Assembly (NCBI GenBank): GCA_904373325.1
Contig: CAJFFP010000010.1
Span: 1-39,390, forward strand
Length of the DNA: 39,390 nt
Reading direction: 5' to 3'
Source of the DNA: Candidatus Gallimonas merdigallinarum
GTDB taxonomy: Bacteria > Bacillota > Clostridia > Christensenellales > Borkfalkiaceae
Of this stretch, positions 30,984 through 38,355 are shown piece after piece. A program made the position numbers and the translations under genes. Below the pieces are notes generated by a model. It searched no databases. It was not told the DNA's origin and saw only the letters and a program-made list of their open reading frames with translations. Each line of letters opens with the position of its first letter. The first letter of the stretch is position 1.

Positions 30984-32435
30984 ATGCTTACAGAAGCTTT
31001 TCCGCAATTGAAAGAGCGGCGCGCGGTGATCGGCGTCCGCAATTTTTTCCGTTCGGGCTGGTTTGCCGCGCTCGCGGCCCTTCTTATGGCATGCTCCGAA
31101 CTTTTCGGGCTTGAAATTTTCGTCATCTATGCGTACCTCGTGTTCGGGCTGCTGATCGTGCTCTTTGCAGACGATATGCTGGGCATCGTGCCGATGGTAT
31201 GCTGCGGATATATGATTTTCTCCGCCGAGAACAATCCGGGGAAGTTCCCCGATTCGCTCTTCGGTCAGCCGCAGGGGCAGCTCGCGCTCTTTTACGCGGT
31301 CGCCGTCATCGCGGTCATGCTCATCGGACGGCTCGTCTCCATGCTCTTGGAGCGCGAAAAACGGGGCGTTCCCAAACTGACCGTCGGATTTTTGCTACTC
31401 GGCGCATCCTATCTGCTCGGCGGCGCGTTCTCGCCCTATTACGACGGACGGACCGTCCTGATGGGGTTCGTGCAGATCGCCGCGCTGTGCGGATTCTATT
31501 TCTATCTGTATTATACCGTCCGCTGGGACCGCGTGCCGAAGGGGTATCTCCCCATGGTGATTTCCATCATCGGCGTGGGAATGCTCGCCGAGATCGTCGG
31601 AATGTACTTCGGCGAGGGCGTAATACGTGAGGACGGCAGCATCAACCGCGTGGCGCTCTATACGGGGTGGGGAATCTATAACAACGTCGGCTGCGTCATG
31701 GCGATGTGTATGCCCGCGCCCGTCTACTTCGCCGTCAAAAACAAGAACGGCTGGGCGTACACCATTCTCTGCACGGTGTTCTATCTCGGCGTTATGCTCA
31801 CGCAGAGCCGCGGGGCGATGCTGTTCGGCTCCGTCGTCTATCTGGGGTGCGTGGTCGTTACGCTCGTCGGCAGCAAGAAAAAAGAGCGGCTCTGGAACGC
31901 CATCGTCTTTGCGGTGTTGCTAGTCGCGGCGCTGATCGGCGTCGTTGTGTTCCGCGATAAGGTCAAGGACCTGTTCGCGTCCATCATCGACCAAGGGTGG
32001 AACGATGCGGCGCGCTTTGCCACATGGAAGGCGTGCTGGCAGCGCTTCCTCGAATACCCCGGCTTCGGCGTCGGGTTCTACAAGACGCCCGGAACGCTTT
32101 TGACGGAGGACGGAATGTTTACCGAGTTCGTGGACGGCACGCCCGAGGGGACCTTCCTTGCCCTGCGCGCGCACAATACGTTCTTCCAGCTCATTTCCAC
32201 GGGCGGCACGTTTGCGATCGTCGCCTATCTCGTGCATCGCGTGCAGACGCTCATTCTCTGTTTCCGCCGCCCGAATGCGGAAAAGATCGTCGCCGCGCTG
32301 TGCGTTGCGTCGCTCCTGCTCACGAGCATGGTCGACTGCCACGTATTCAATATGGGTCCCGGGCTGATGTACTCCGCATGGCTCGTGTTCGGCGAAAAGA
32401 GCGGGCTCATGAAGGACGCTCCCGCAAAAGCCTGA
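30984..32435 (+). CDS. O-antigen ligase/Wzy-like membrane protein
   Basis: A 483-residue polytopic protein with about eleven membrane segments. The signature pair of the O-antigen ligase superfamily is present: LTQSRGA (about residues 272-278) and RAHNTFFQLI (about 395-404), with the intervening extracytoplasmic loop. These proteins join or polymerise glycans on undecaprenyl carriers. No other glycan genes are near, so the substrate is open; teichoic or capsular polymer assembly is plausible in a Gram-positive. No Shine-Dalgarno site exists, in line with the leaderless promoter. Confidence 0.8.
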   Translation: MLTEAFPQLKERRAVIGVRNFFRSGWFAALAALLMACSELFGLEIFVIYAYLVFGLLIVLFADDMLGIVPMVCCGYMIFSAENNPGKFPDSLFGQPQGQLALFYAVAVIAVMLIGRLVSMLLEREKRGVPKLTVGFLLLGASYLLGGAFSPYYDGRTVLMGFVQIAALCGFYFYLYYTVRWDRVPKGYLPMVISIIGVGMLAEIVGMYFGEGVIREDGSINRVALYTGWGIYNNVGCVMAMCMPAPVYFAVKNKNGWAYTILCTVFYLGVMLTQSRGAMLFGSVVYLGCVVVTLVGSKKKERLWNAIVFAVLLVAALIGVVVFRDKVKDLFASIIDQGWNDAARFATWKACWQRFLEYPGFGVGFYKTPGTLLTEDGMFTEFVDGTPEGTFLALRAHNTFFQLISTGGTFAIVAYLVHRVQTLILCFRRPNAEKIVAALCVASLLLTSMVDCHVFNMGPGLMYSAWLVFGEKSGLMKDAPAKA

Positions 32436-32448
32436 TTCAAACGGATAA

Positions 32449-32480
32449 GCCCGCGGCATACGCCGCGGGCATTTATTTTC
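32449..32480 (+). terminator. Terminator of the ligase-like gene
   Basis: A 9-bp perfect stem (32449-32457 with 32462-32470), followed by ATTTATTTT. Confidence 0.8.
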
Positions 32481-32499
32481 CAAATTCCGAAAATCGAAA

Positions 32500-32609
32500 A
32501 TGCAAAGTAAAACCCCCCGAAACTCGCGTTCCGAGGGGTTTTACTATATGATAAGGGGGAAAAATGATGAGCAATGTTTGGGGGAAGCAGTTGCCTGCTT
32601 CGTTTTTGT
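32500..32609 (-). ncRNA. Candidate C-rich small RNA
   Basis: On the minus strand a predicted start at 32609 (7 nt after a -10) opens a ~110-nt transcript. A 7-bp hairpin with GCAA tetraloop (32601-32584: GAAGCAG/CTGCTTC) is followed by a single-stranded pyrimidine-rich stretch with two C5 tracts. It ends in a terminator: GTAAAACCCC/GGGGTTTTAC (32544-32535 with 32516-32507), then TTTGC. C-rich tracts can pair with Shine-Dalgarno sequences, the mode of RsaE/RoxS-type sRNAs. A 33-codon ORF lies on the opposite strand but has no promoter. No other gene is seen in 32436-32758. Confidence 0.5.
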
Positions 32610-32615
32610 ACCTTC

Positions 32616-32644
32616 ATTATAGCGGGTATCGCGCGAAAAGTAAA
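32616..32644 (-). promoter_or_regulatory. Promoter of the candidate small RNA
   Basis: On the minus strand, TTTACT (32644-32639), 17 nt, TATAAT (32621-32616). Confidence 0.6.
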
Positions 32645-32758
32645 ATATTTCGGCGAAAAACGTAAAAAAATTTTTTTCTGAGCATTTCTGACAGTATCCT
32701 TAAAAAATCTATCACGGAAAGGCGGATTTTTTGGAATTTCTCACAGACGGGGCGCATT

Positions 32759-33268
32759 TTACAGGACTTTGCAGAGGAGACAGCCCAAAATTACGCTGAT
32801 AAAGTTTGATGTTAAGGAAATAACAACGGGTTTCGCGAGATTTTTTTTGCTGCCCGCAAAATAAACGGCGGAAATATAGAATACCGTTTCGCTCGAACCG
32901 TACGCCACCGCGGCGCACCGCGCAATGTAGCTGTCCGCGCCGTAGGCGGAGATGATCTCCGAAAGGAGCGCGGTCGATCCGCTCCCCGAAAAGGGCTTCA
33001 AAAGGACGAGCTTGGAGATCTCGGGCGGAATGCCGAGCGCGGAAAATACGGGCGAGAGCGCCTGCGTGAGCGCCGCGGAGAATCCGCTCCGCTCGAACAG
33101 TTCGCTGAGCATGAGCATCGCGGCGAGGTAGGGGAAAATCGAGAGCAGCAGCGGAACGGCTTCCTTCACGCCCTCGGTGAAGCAGTCGTACAGCCTGACC
33201 TTTTTCAAGAGCGCGTATAAAAAGAGCGCAAAAAAGAGCGCGGGAATGATGAGCGCGACGTACTTCAT
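32759..33268 (-). CDS. spmB: Spore maturation protein SpmB
   Basis: A 169-residue membrane protein of the nucleoside-recognition (Gate) family. KPFSGSGSTALLSEII and AYGSSETVFYISAVYF are the SpmB blocks. About four membrane segments are present. In B. subtilis SpmA and SpmB act together in dehydrating the spore core. It overlaps spmA by 4 nt and is downstream of it. Confidence 0.93.
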   Translation of the reverse strand: MKYVALIIPALFFALFLYALLKKVRLYDCFTEGVKEAVPLLLSIFPYLAAMLMLSELFERSGFSAALTQALSPVFSALGIPPEISKLVLLKPFSGSGSTALLSEIISAYGADSYIARCAAVAYGSSETVFYISAVYFAGSKKNLAKPVVISLTSNFISVILGCLLCKVL

Positions 33269-33813
33269 GCGCGTTTCCCCGTGAGCCGCACCAGAGCCGC
33301 GCCGAGCACGGAGGAGACCGCCGTCGCAAGCAGGGTGGGCAGGAAGATGTCGGCGGGGGCGGCGGACCCTGCGGCGGCGCGCAGGGCGATCACGGTCGTG
33401 GGCAAAAGTTGCAAACTCGTCGCGTTGAGCACGAAGAGCATATCGGCGGCATAGCCGTTCTTTGCGGCGAGGAATTTCTGCGTCGCCTTCACCCCGAGCG
33501 GCGTAGGCGCGCCGGGAAGCCCCAAAAAGTTCGCCGCTATGTTCTGGCTCGCGTACCCGAGCGCCTCCCTGTCCGAAGAGCGGAAGAGCTTCCCGAGCGG
33601 GCGCGCAAGGCGGTTTGCGAGTTTGTCCGCAAGCCCGCTTCTATCCAGCACCTTAAAAAAGCCCAGCCATACGCAGTACGAGGCGAGCAGCGTCAGAGAG
33701 AGCGTCGCCGCCTTCTGCCCGCCGTCGAGCAGCGCGGGCAGAAATCCGTTCGGATCGTAGATGAGAAAGATTGCCGCCGCAATCAGAAAAACGGCGGAAA
33801 ATATCGCGTTCAC
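33265..33813 (-). CDS. spmA: Spore maturation protein SpmA
   Basis: A 182-residue membrane protein of the same Gate-type fold as SpmB. It has hydrophobic segments around AAIFLIYDP and LLASYCVWLGFFKVLDRSGL, and the motif block NFLGLPGAPTPLGVKATQKF followed by FVLNATSLQLLPTTVIALR. It starts with GTG. No Shine-Dalgarno is seen; a sigma-E-type promoter ends only 5 nt before the GTG, so the mRNA may be leaderless. The unit spmA-spmB is the usual one. Confidence 0.93.
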   Translation of the reverse strand: MNAIFSAVFLIAAAIFLIYDPNGFLPALLDGGQKAATLSLTLLASYCVWLGFFKVLDRSGLADKLANRLARPLGKLFRSSDREALGYASQNIAANFLGLPGAPTPLGVKATQKFLAAKNGYAADMLFVLNATSLQLLPTTVIALRAAAGSAAPADIFLPTLLATAVSSVLGAALVRLTGKRA

Positions 33814-33818
33814 ATGGC

Positions 33819-33847
33819 ATTTTATGCGGAAATTTGTCCGATTATGT
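33819..33847 (-). promoter_or_regulatory. Sigma-E-type promoter of spmA-spmB
   Basis: On the minus strand, ACATAAT (33847-33841), exactly 14 nt, CATAAAAT (33826-33819). It has the same spacing and near-identical boxes as the sipL promoter. Confidence 0.65.
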
Positions 33848-33849
33848 TT

Positions 33850-34449
33850 TTACCGCAGGCGCTTGTCCGTTGTGCAGGTATAATCTCCTGTTTTCAGTTT
33901 TTCTTCGAGTTCTTCAAACGGAAGATATTTTCCGTTTTCCCTGATAACGCGCCATGAGCCATATTCCGTTTTGTATGCTTTGAAAAACATGATTTCTGCA
34001 TTTCCGTACCGTAAAGTACGGTTATCGTCTGCCATATAAACGATGCCGATTTTTCTGCCTTTCTCATCAAATGTGAGATAGCCATTTTTACGGTATTTAG
34101 TCGGTTGTTTTTTACCGGAAAGCATATTGGTATTTAAATCATAACAATAAAATTTGTTTGTAATTTTAATTGTTAAAGCAGGATCTTCTTCTTTCGTTTT
34201 GTAACGATACATATCAAATACCATCCTTATAAGAAATAATATTCCAATCACTAACATAATGACGCCGATGAATACAGTGATAGAATCTCCGAGGCGTGCA
34301 GAAAAAAGAACAATAGATGAGACTAGACAGAATAACATAACAGCAGCTGCCGCGCACCCGCGTATTAAAACCATACGTTTCGTATCAAGTTTCATGAACC
34401 ACCAGCAGAATAAATAAATAAAAATAGATTCGACGAGACCTGCCAGCAT
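33850..34449 (-). CDS. Two-helix-pair membrane protein of unknown function, AT-rich
   Basis: A 199-residue protein with hydrophobic helices at about 4-18, 27-50 and 55-78. A cytoplasmic or exposed domain (about 80-199) is rich in Lys, Tyr and Asn (YRYKTKEEDPALTIKITNKFYCYDLN, then KYRKNGYLTFDEKGRKIGIVYM), with beta character. No family is recognised. Its base composition is visibly lower in GC than every neighbour, and it uses AT-ending codons freely, which suggests recent acquisition. GGGAGG precedes the ATG. It ends 3 nt before the -35 of the spmA promoter. Confidence 0.65.
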   Translation of the reverse strand: MLAGLVESIFIYLFCWWFMKLDTKRMVLIRGCAAAAVMLFCLVSSIVLFSARLGDSITVFIGVIMLVIGILFLIRMVFDMYRYKTKEEDPALTIKITNKFYCYDLNTNMLSGKKQPTKYRKNGYLTFDEKGRKIGIVYMADDNRTLRYGNAEIMFFKAYKTEYGSWRVIRENGKYLPFEELEEKLKTGDYTCTTDKRLR

Positions 34450-34517
34450 AAACGACCTCCCTTGCCAAATTATGGAATCAATAAAAGAGAGAAAAGAATA
34501 TTGTATTCTTTACCTCA

Positions 34518-34718
34518 AAATAAAAAGTGCGCCAACCGAAGTTGGCGCACCGCAAATACACAACTCCGATCGTCGCGAAACAAACTTAAACAGAATGGGA
34601 TATTATCCGTCACCCTACTTAATTGGAATTGCGTTTTGCCGAAAAGAAAAACGCAGGGCAACGAAAAAAAAGAAGTATCGCAATACCCCAAAATTTCTGT
34701 TTATTAAGTTTGTTTCGC
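34518..34718 (-). ncRNA. Candidate ~200-nt rod-shaped RNA, 6S-like
   Basis: On the minus strand, a TGC-TATACT extended -10 (34733-34725) places the start at G34718. This is the first base of a 15-nt sequence, GCGAAACAAACTTAA, that pairs perfectly with 34575-34589. Inside, ACAGAA/TTCTGT, TGGGGTATT/AATATCCCA, GTTGCCCT/AGGGTGAC and TGCGTTTT/AAAACGCA extend the rod across internal loops. A 3' tail leads to a terminator: GTGCGCCAAC/GTTGGCGCAC with TTCG loop (34550-34527), then TTTTT. Size and shape recall 6S RNA. A MITE is the alternative. The rest of 34450-34845 shows nothing else. Confidence 0.5.
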
Positions 34719-34724
34719 ACTTAC

Positions 34725-34753
34725 AGTATAGCATAAAAAGATAATAAAGTGTA
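34725..34753 (-). promoter_or_regulatory. Extended -10 promoter of the rod-shaped RNA
   Basis: On the minus strand, TGC-TATACT (34733-34725). The -35 (TACACT, 34753-34748) is poor, as is tolerable with an extended -10. Confidence 0.45.
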
Positions 34754-34845
34754 GTATTTTTCATAAATTTTCAAAGGATTTCAGGGAATAATTTCGGAAT
34801 GGTTTATCCTGCGCCCCGAATGGGAAATGCGCCGCGCAAAATAAG

Positions 34846-34874
34846 TTTACTTTTCGGCTTAAATGAAGTATAAT
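34846..34874 (+). promoter_or_regulatory. Promoter of metG-tatD
   Basis: TTTACT (34846-34851), 17 nt, TATAAT (34869-34874). The leader is only about 27 nt, so no T-box or riboswitch fits. Confidence 0.75.
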
Positions 34875-34907
34875 AGCTTTGAATAAAATTTTGTACAGGT
34901 GGTTTTT

Positions 34908-36890
34908 ATGAAAAAACCCTATTATGTAACGACGGCGATCGCCTATACCTCGGGAAAGCCGCACATCGGCAACACCTATGAGGCAATTCTCACGGACGCG
35001 ATCGTGCGTTTCAAGCGGTTGCAGGGCTATGACGTCCGTTTCCAGACGGGTACGGACGAGCACGGTCAGAAGATCGAAGAAAAGGCGAAGGCGGCGGGCG
35101 TAACGCCCAAAGCGTACGTCGATCGGGTCGCGAACGTCATCCGCACGGTGTGGGACGGCGTGAACACCTCTTACGATAAGTTCATCCGCACCACGGACGA
35201 GGACCACGTCAGGACGGTGCAGAAGCTCTTCCGCCGCTTCTATGAACAGGGCGACATTTACAAAGGGGAGTACGAGGGCTGGTACTGTACGCCGTGCGAG
35301 AGCTTCTGGACGGAGAGTCAGCTCGTTGACGGCAAGTGTCCCGACTGCGGGAGAGAGGTGAAGAAAGCCAAGGAAGAGGCGTACTTCTTCCACATGGGGA
35401 AATACGCCGACGCGCTCATCCAACACATCGAGAGCCACCCCGATTTTATCCGCCCCGTCTCGCGCAAGAACGAGATGATGAACAACTTCCTGAAAAAGGG
35501 GTTGCAGGATCTGTGCGTTTCCCGCTCCACGTTCAAGTGGGGGATCCCCGTCGATTTTGACGACCGTCACGTCGTGTACGTGTGGCTGGACGCGCTCACC
35601 AACTATATTACGGGGCTTGGGTACGATCCCGACGGCAAGAGCGCGCCCCTCTACGAGAAGTATTGGCGCGGCGGCGAAACGCTGCACGTCATCGGCAAGG
35701 ACATCGCCCGCTTCCATACCATCTATTGGCCCATCTTTTTGATGGCGCTCGGCGAGCCGCTGCCCGATCACGTCTTTGCGCACCCGTGGCTGTTGCAGGG
35801 GGGCGAGAAGATGAGCAAATCGCGCGGCAACGTGCTGTATGCCGACGATCTCGCTTCGGTGTTCGGCGTGGACGCGGTCCGTTACTTCGTTCTGCACGAA
35901 ATGCCCTACGAGGGCGACGGCACCATCACGTGGGAGCTGTTGGTGGAGCGCATCAACTCCGACCTTGCCAACACGCTCGGCAACCTCGTCAAGCGCACGC
36001 TCGCCATGGCGCGCAAGTACTGCGGCGGGGTGATCGCGGACATGGGTGCGGCGGAAGCGGTCGACGAGGACCTGAAAGCCGTCGTCACGGGCGCGCGGGC
36101 GAAGGTGGAGGCGTGCATGGAGAGCTTCCGCATCGCGGACGCGCTGAACGAGCTGTTCGCCGTGTTCCGCCGCGCGAATAAGTATATTGACGAGACCATG
36201 CCTTGGGTACTGTGCAAGGACGAGGCGAACAAAGCCCGCCTTTCGACCGTTCTGTATAACCTTGCGGAGAGCATCGTGACGGGCGCGAGCCTGCTCTATC
36301 CCTTCCTGCCCGCCACGGCGGAAAAGATCGCGGCGTACTTCAACACGCATTTGCAGACGCTCGACGAGACGGAGCAGTTCGGCGTTTACGCAAGCGGCAC
36401 CGCCGTTGCGGAGACGGACGAGGCGCTCTTTGCCCGTTTCGACAGGGAGGAAGTGCTCAAAAAGGCGGAGGAGATCCGCGCGCGCCAGCAGGCGGAATAC
36501 GAGCGCGAAAACGGCGCAAAGCCCGCCGAGAAACCCGCCGCGCCCGCCGAGGCGGAGAAAGCTCCGCTCATCTCCATCGACGATTTTGCCAAGATCGAGC
36601 TGAAAGTGGGCGAGGTCATCGCCTGCGAGAAAGTGCCGAAGTCCTCCAAACTTTTGCACGAGACCATCCGCGTGGGCGAAGAGGTCCGCTCCGTCGTCTC
36701 GGGCATCGCCAAATGGTACACCCCCGAGGAGATGGTGGGCAAAAAGGTCGTGCTCGTCACCAATCTCAAACCCGTCAGACTGTGCGGCGTGCTGTCCGAA
36801 GGCATGGTGCTTTGCGCGGAGGACGCCGCGGGGAATCTCAGCCTGCTCACGCCCGAAAAGGCGATGGAGAGCGGCGCCTGCATCCGATGA
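34908..36890 (+). CDS. metG: Methionyl-tRNA synthetase
   Basis: A 660-residue class I synthetase. PHIGN is the HIGH-like motif (about 18-22). The zinc knuckle is C-x2-C...C-x2-C (Cys127, 130, 144, 147), and KMSKS lies in GGEKMSKSRGN near residue 305. The alpha-helical anticodon domain follows, then an Ala/Pro/Glu linker (about 540-565) and a C-terminal tRNA-binding (EMAPII-like) domain (IELKVGEVIACEKVPKSSKLLHETI). Length is standard for the dimeric form. GGTGG precedes the ATG. It overlaps tatD by 4 nt (ATGA), as a shared operon with ksgA further on. Confidence 0.97.
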   Translation: MKKPYYVTTAIAYTSGKPHIGNTYEAILTDAIVRFKRLQGYDVRFQTGTDEHGQKIEEKAKAAGVTPKAYVDRVANVIRTVWDGVNTSYDKFIRTTDEDHVRTVQKLFRRFYEQGDIYKGEYEGWYCTPCESFWTESQLVDGKCPDCGREVKKAKEEAYFFHMGKYADALIQHIESHPDFIRPVSRKNEMMNNFLKKGLQDLCVSRSTFKWGIPVDFDDRHVVYVWLDALTNYITGLGYDPDGKSAPLYEKYWRGGETLHVIGKDIARFHTIYWPIFLMALGEPLPDHVFAHPWLLQGGEKMSKSRGNVLYADDLASVFGVDAVRYFVLHEMPYEGDGTITWELLVERINSDLANTLGNLVKRTLAMARKYCGGVIADMGAAEAVDEDLKAVVTGARAKVEACMESFRIADALNELFAVFRRANKYIDETMPWVLCKDEANKARLSTVLYNLAESIVTGASLLYPFLPATAEKIAAYFNTHLQTLDETEQFGVYASGTAVAETDEALFARFDREEVLKKAEEIRARQQAEYERENGAKPAEKPAAPAEAEKAPLISIDDFAKIELKVGEVIACEKVPKSSKLLHETIRVGEEVRSVVSGIAKWYTPEEMVGKKVVLVTNLKPVRLCGVLSEGMVLCAEDAAGNLSLLTPEKAMESGACIR

Positions 36891-37651
36891 GTTATCTCGA
36901 TATTCACGCCCATTTCGCGGAAGAGGGATACGAATTTCCGCGGACGTGGGAGGAGATCCGCGCCGCGGGCGTGGAAACCGTTGTGCTGGCGGGCGATACG
37001 CTCGCGCACAGCCTGTGGCACCGCGACTTCGCGGCGGCGCACGCGGGCGCGTATTTCACGGCGGGCGTGCATCCGTCCGAGGCGGCGGATTTTTCGGAGG
37101 ATACCCTTTCCGCGCTTTCCGCGCTCGCGGAAGATGAAAAGTGCGTCGCGGTGGGGGAGATCGGGTTGGACTACCACTATCCCGAGCCGCCCAAGGAAGT
37201 ACAGCGCGAGGCGTTCGTGAAGCAGATTTTGCTCGCGGAGCGCGCGGGACTGCCGCTCGTCGTTCACTCGCGCGACTGCGCCGCCGATATGCTCGCCCTT
37301 CTCACCGAAATGCGCGCGCACCTCGGGCGTGGATTTCTGATGCACTGCTATTCGCACGGGGCGCAGTTGCTGCCCGCGTTCGCCGCGCTGGGCGCATACT
37401 TCTCCTTCGGCGGCGTCGCCTGTTTCAGGAACGCGAAAAACGTATGGGAGAGCGTGCGCGCCTGCCCTGCGGGGCGCATTCTCTCCGAAACGGACAGCCC
37501 CTATCTTTCCCCCTTCCGCGGAGAGAAAAATACGCCCGCCAACATTCCCGTCATCGTGCGGCAGCTCGCGCAGCTTCGCGGGGAGCGGGAAGAAGAACTG
37601 CAAGAAATTATTATGGAGAATGCGAAACGTATTTTCGCAAAGATGAGATAA
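36887..37651 (+). CDS. tatD: TatD-family metal-dependent deoxyribonuclease
   Basis: A 254-residue TIM-barrel hydrolase. Metal ligands are seen in DIHAHF (His8, His10), GEIGLDYHY (Glu), HSRD and HCYSH, and the aspartate in SETDSPYLSP. TatD proteins have 3'-5' exonuclease activity and roles in DNA repair. The position behind metG matches B. subtilis yabD. The start is the ATG of the ATGA overlap with metG. A member of the same unit as the radical SAM gene that follows after 3 nt. Confidence 0.93.
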   Translation: MSYLDIHAHFAEEGYEFPRTWEEIRAAGVETVVLAGDTLAHSLWHRDFAAAHAGAYFTAGVHPSEAADFSEDTLSALSALAEDEKCVAVGEIGLDYHYPEPPKEVQREAFVKQILLAERAGLPLVVHSRDCAADMLALLTEMRAHLGRGFLMHCYSHGAQLLPAFAALGAYFSFGGVACFRNAKNVWESVRACPAGRILSETDSPYLSPFRGEKNTPANIPVIVRQLAQLRGEREEELQEIIMENAKRIFAKMR

Positions 37652-37654
37652 ATT

Positions 37655-38248
37655 ATGGATACATACACCTACGTTATCGGAAAGAACTGTTACGTCAATC
37701 TGACCAACCGCTGCACCAACCGCTGCACCTTCTGCGTGCGCAACGATAAGCAGACCTTCGAGGGCTACTCGCTGTGGCTGAAAGAGGGCGAGCCGAACGC
37801 GCAGCAGGTCATCGACGGCATCGGCGACCCGAAGAAGTACGACGAGATCGTATTCTGCGGCTACGGCGAACCCACCTATCGGCTGGACGTCATGCTCGCC
37901 GTGTGCGATTGGGTGCACGAGCGCGGCGGAAAGACGCGCCTGAACACCAACGGACACGGCAGCATCATCAATCAGCGCGACATTGCGCCCGAGCTTGCGG
38001 GCAGGCTGGACGGCATCAATATTTCGCTCAACGCCTCCGATTCGGCGCGCTATCAGAAGCTCTGCCGCCCCATCTATCCCGATATGGCGTTCGATTCCAT
38101 GCTGTTTTTCGCCCGCGCGTGCAAGGCGCAGGGGCTGAACTGCTGGTTTTCCGTCGTGGACTGCATCGGCGAAGAGGAGATCGCGGCGTGCCGCGCCGTT
38201 GCGGAGCGCACGGGCATTCCGCTGCGCGTCCGTCCGACGATCGAATAA
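37655..38248 (+). CDS. TatD-associated radical SAM protein
   Basis: A 197-residue radical SAM enzyme. The [4Fe-4S] cluster motif is CTNRCTFC (Cys20, 24, 27), and CGYGEPTYR is the GGE-like SAM-binding block. The family is found beside tatD in many Firmicutes and is known as TatD-associated radical SAM; its reaction is undescribed. It has no auxiliary cluster domain. It starts 3 nt after tatD stops, so it is coexpressed with it. Further cysteines (LNCWFSVVDCIG) lie near the end. Confidence 0.9.
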   Translation: MDTYTYVIGKNCYVNLTNRCTNRCTFCVRNDKQTFEGYSLWLKEGEPNAQQVIDGIGDPKKYDEIVFCGYGEPTYRLDVMLAVCDWVHERGGKTRLNTNGHGSIINQRDIAPELAGRLDGINISLNASDSARYQKLCRPIYPDMAFDSMLFFARACKAQGLNCWFSVVDCIGEEEIAACRAVAERTGIPLRVRPTIE

Positions 38249-38253
38249 AACCG

Positions 38254-38290
38254 GAGGGAGCCGCGCGTCGTCGGCTCCCTCTGTTTCTTT
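38254..38290 (+). terminator. Terminator or attenuator between the radical SAM gene and ksgA
   Basis: A 9-bp perfect stem GAGGGAGCC/GGCTCCCTC (38254-38262 with 38273-38281), followed by TGTTTCTTTT. No promoter was found between it and ksgA, so it may reduce rather than stop transcription. Confidence 0.6.
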
Positions 38291-38355
38291 TGTCGGGAGG
38301 GCAGTTCCCTCATCTGCAATTTGTGCGTCGGCGCGCCGACCATGCGAGGAGAAAT

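Noticed and set aside
32564..32665. 33-codon plus-strand ORF with an AAGGGGG site
   Set aside because: It has no promoter, lies behind two terminators, overlaps a better-supported minus-strand RNA candidate and has atypical codon use. It remains the main alternative there.
34875..34907. T-box or SAM riboswitch before metG
   Set aside because: The leader is about 27 nt, too short for either.
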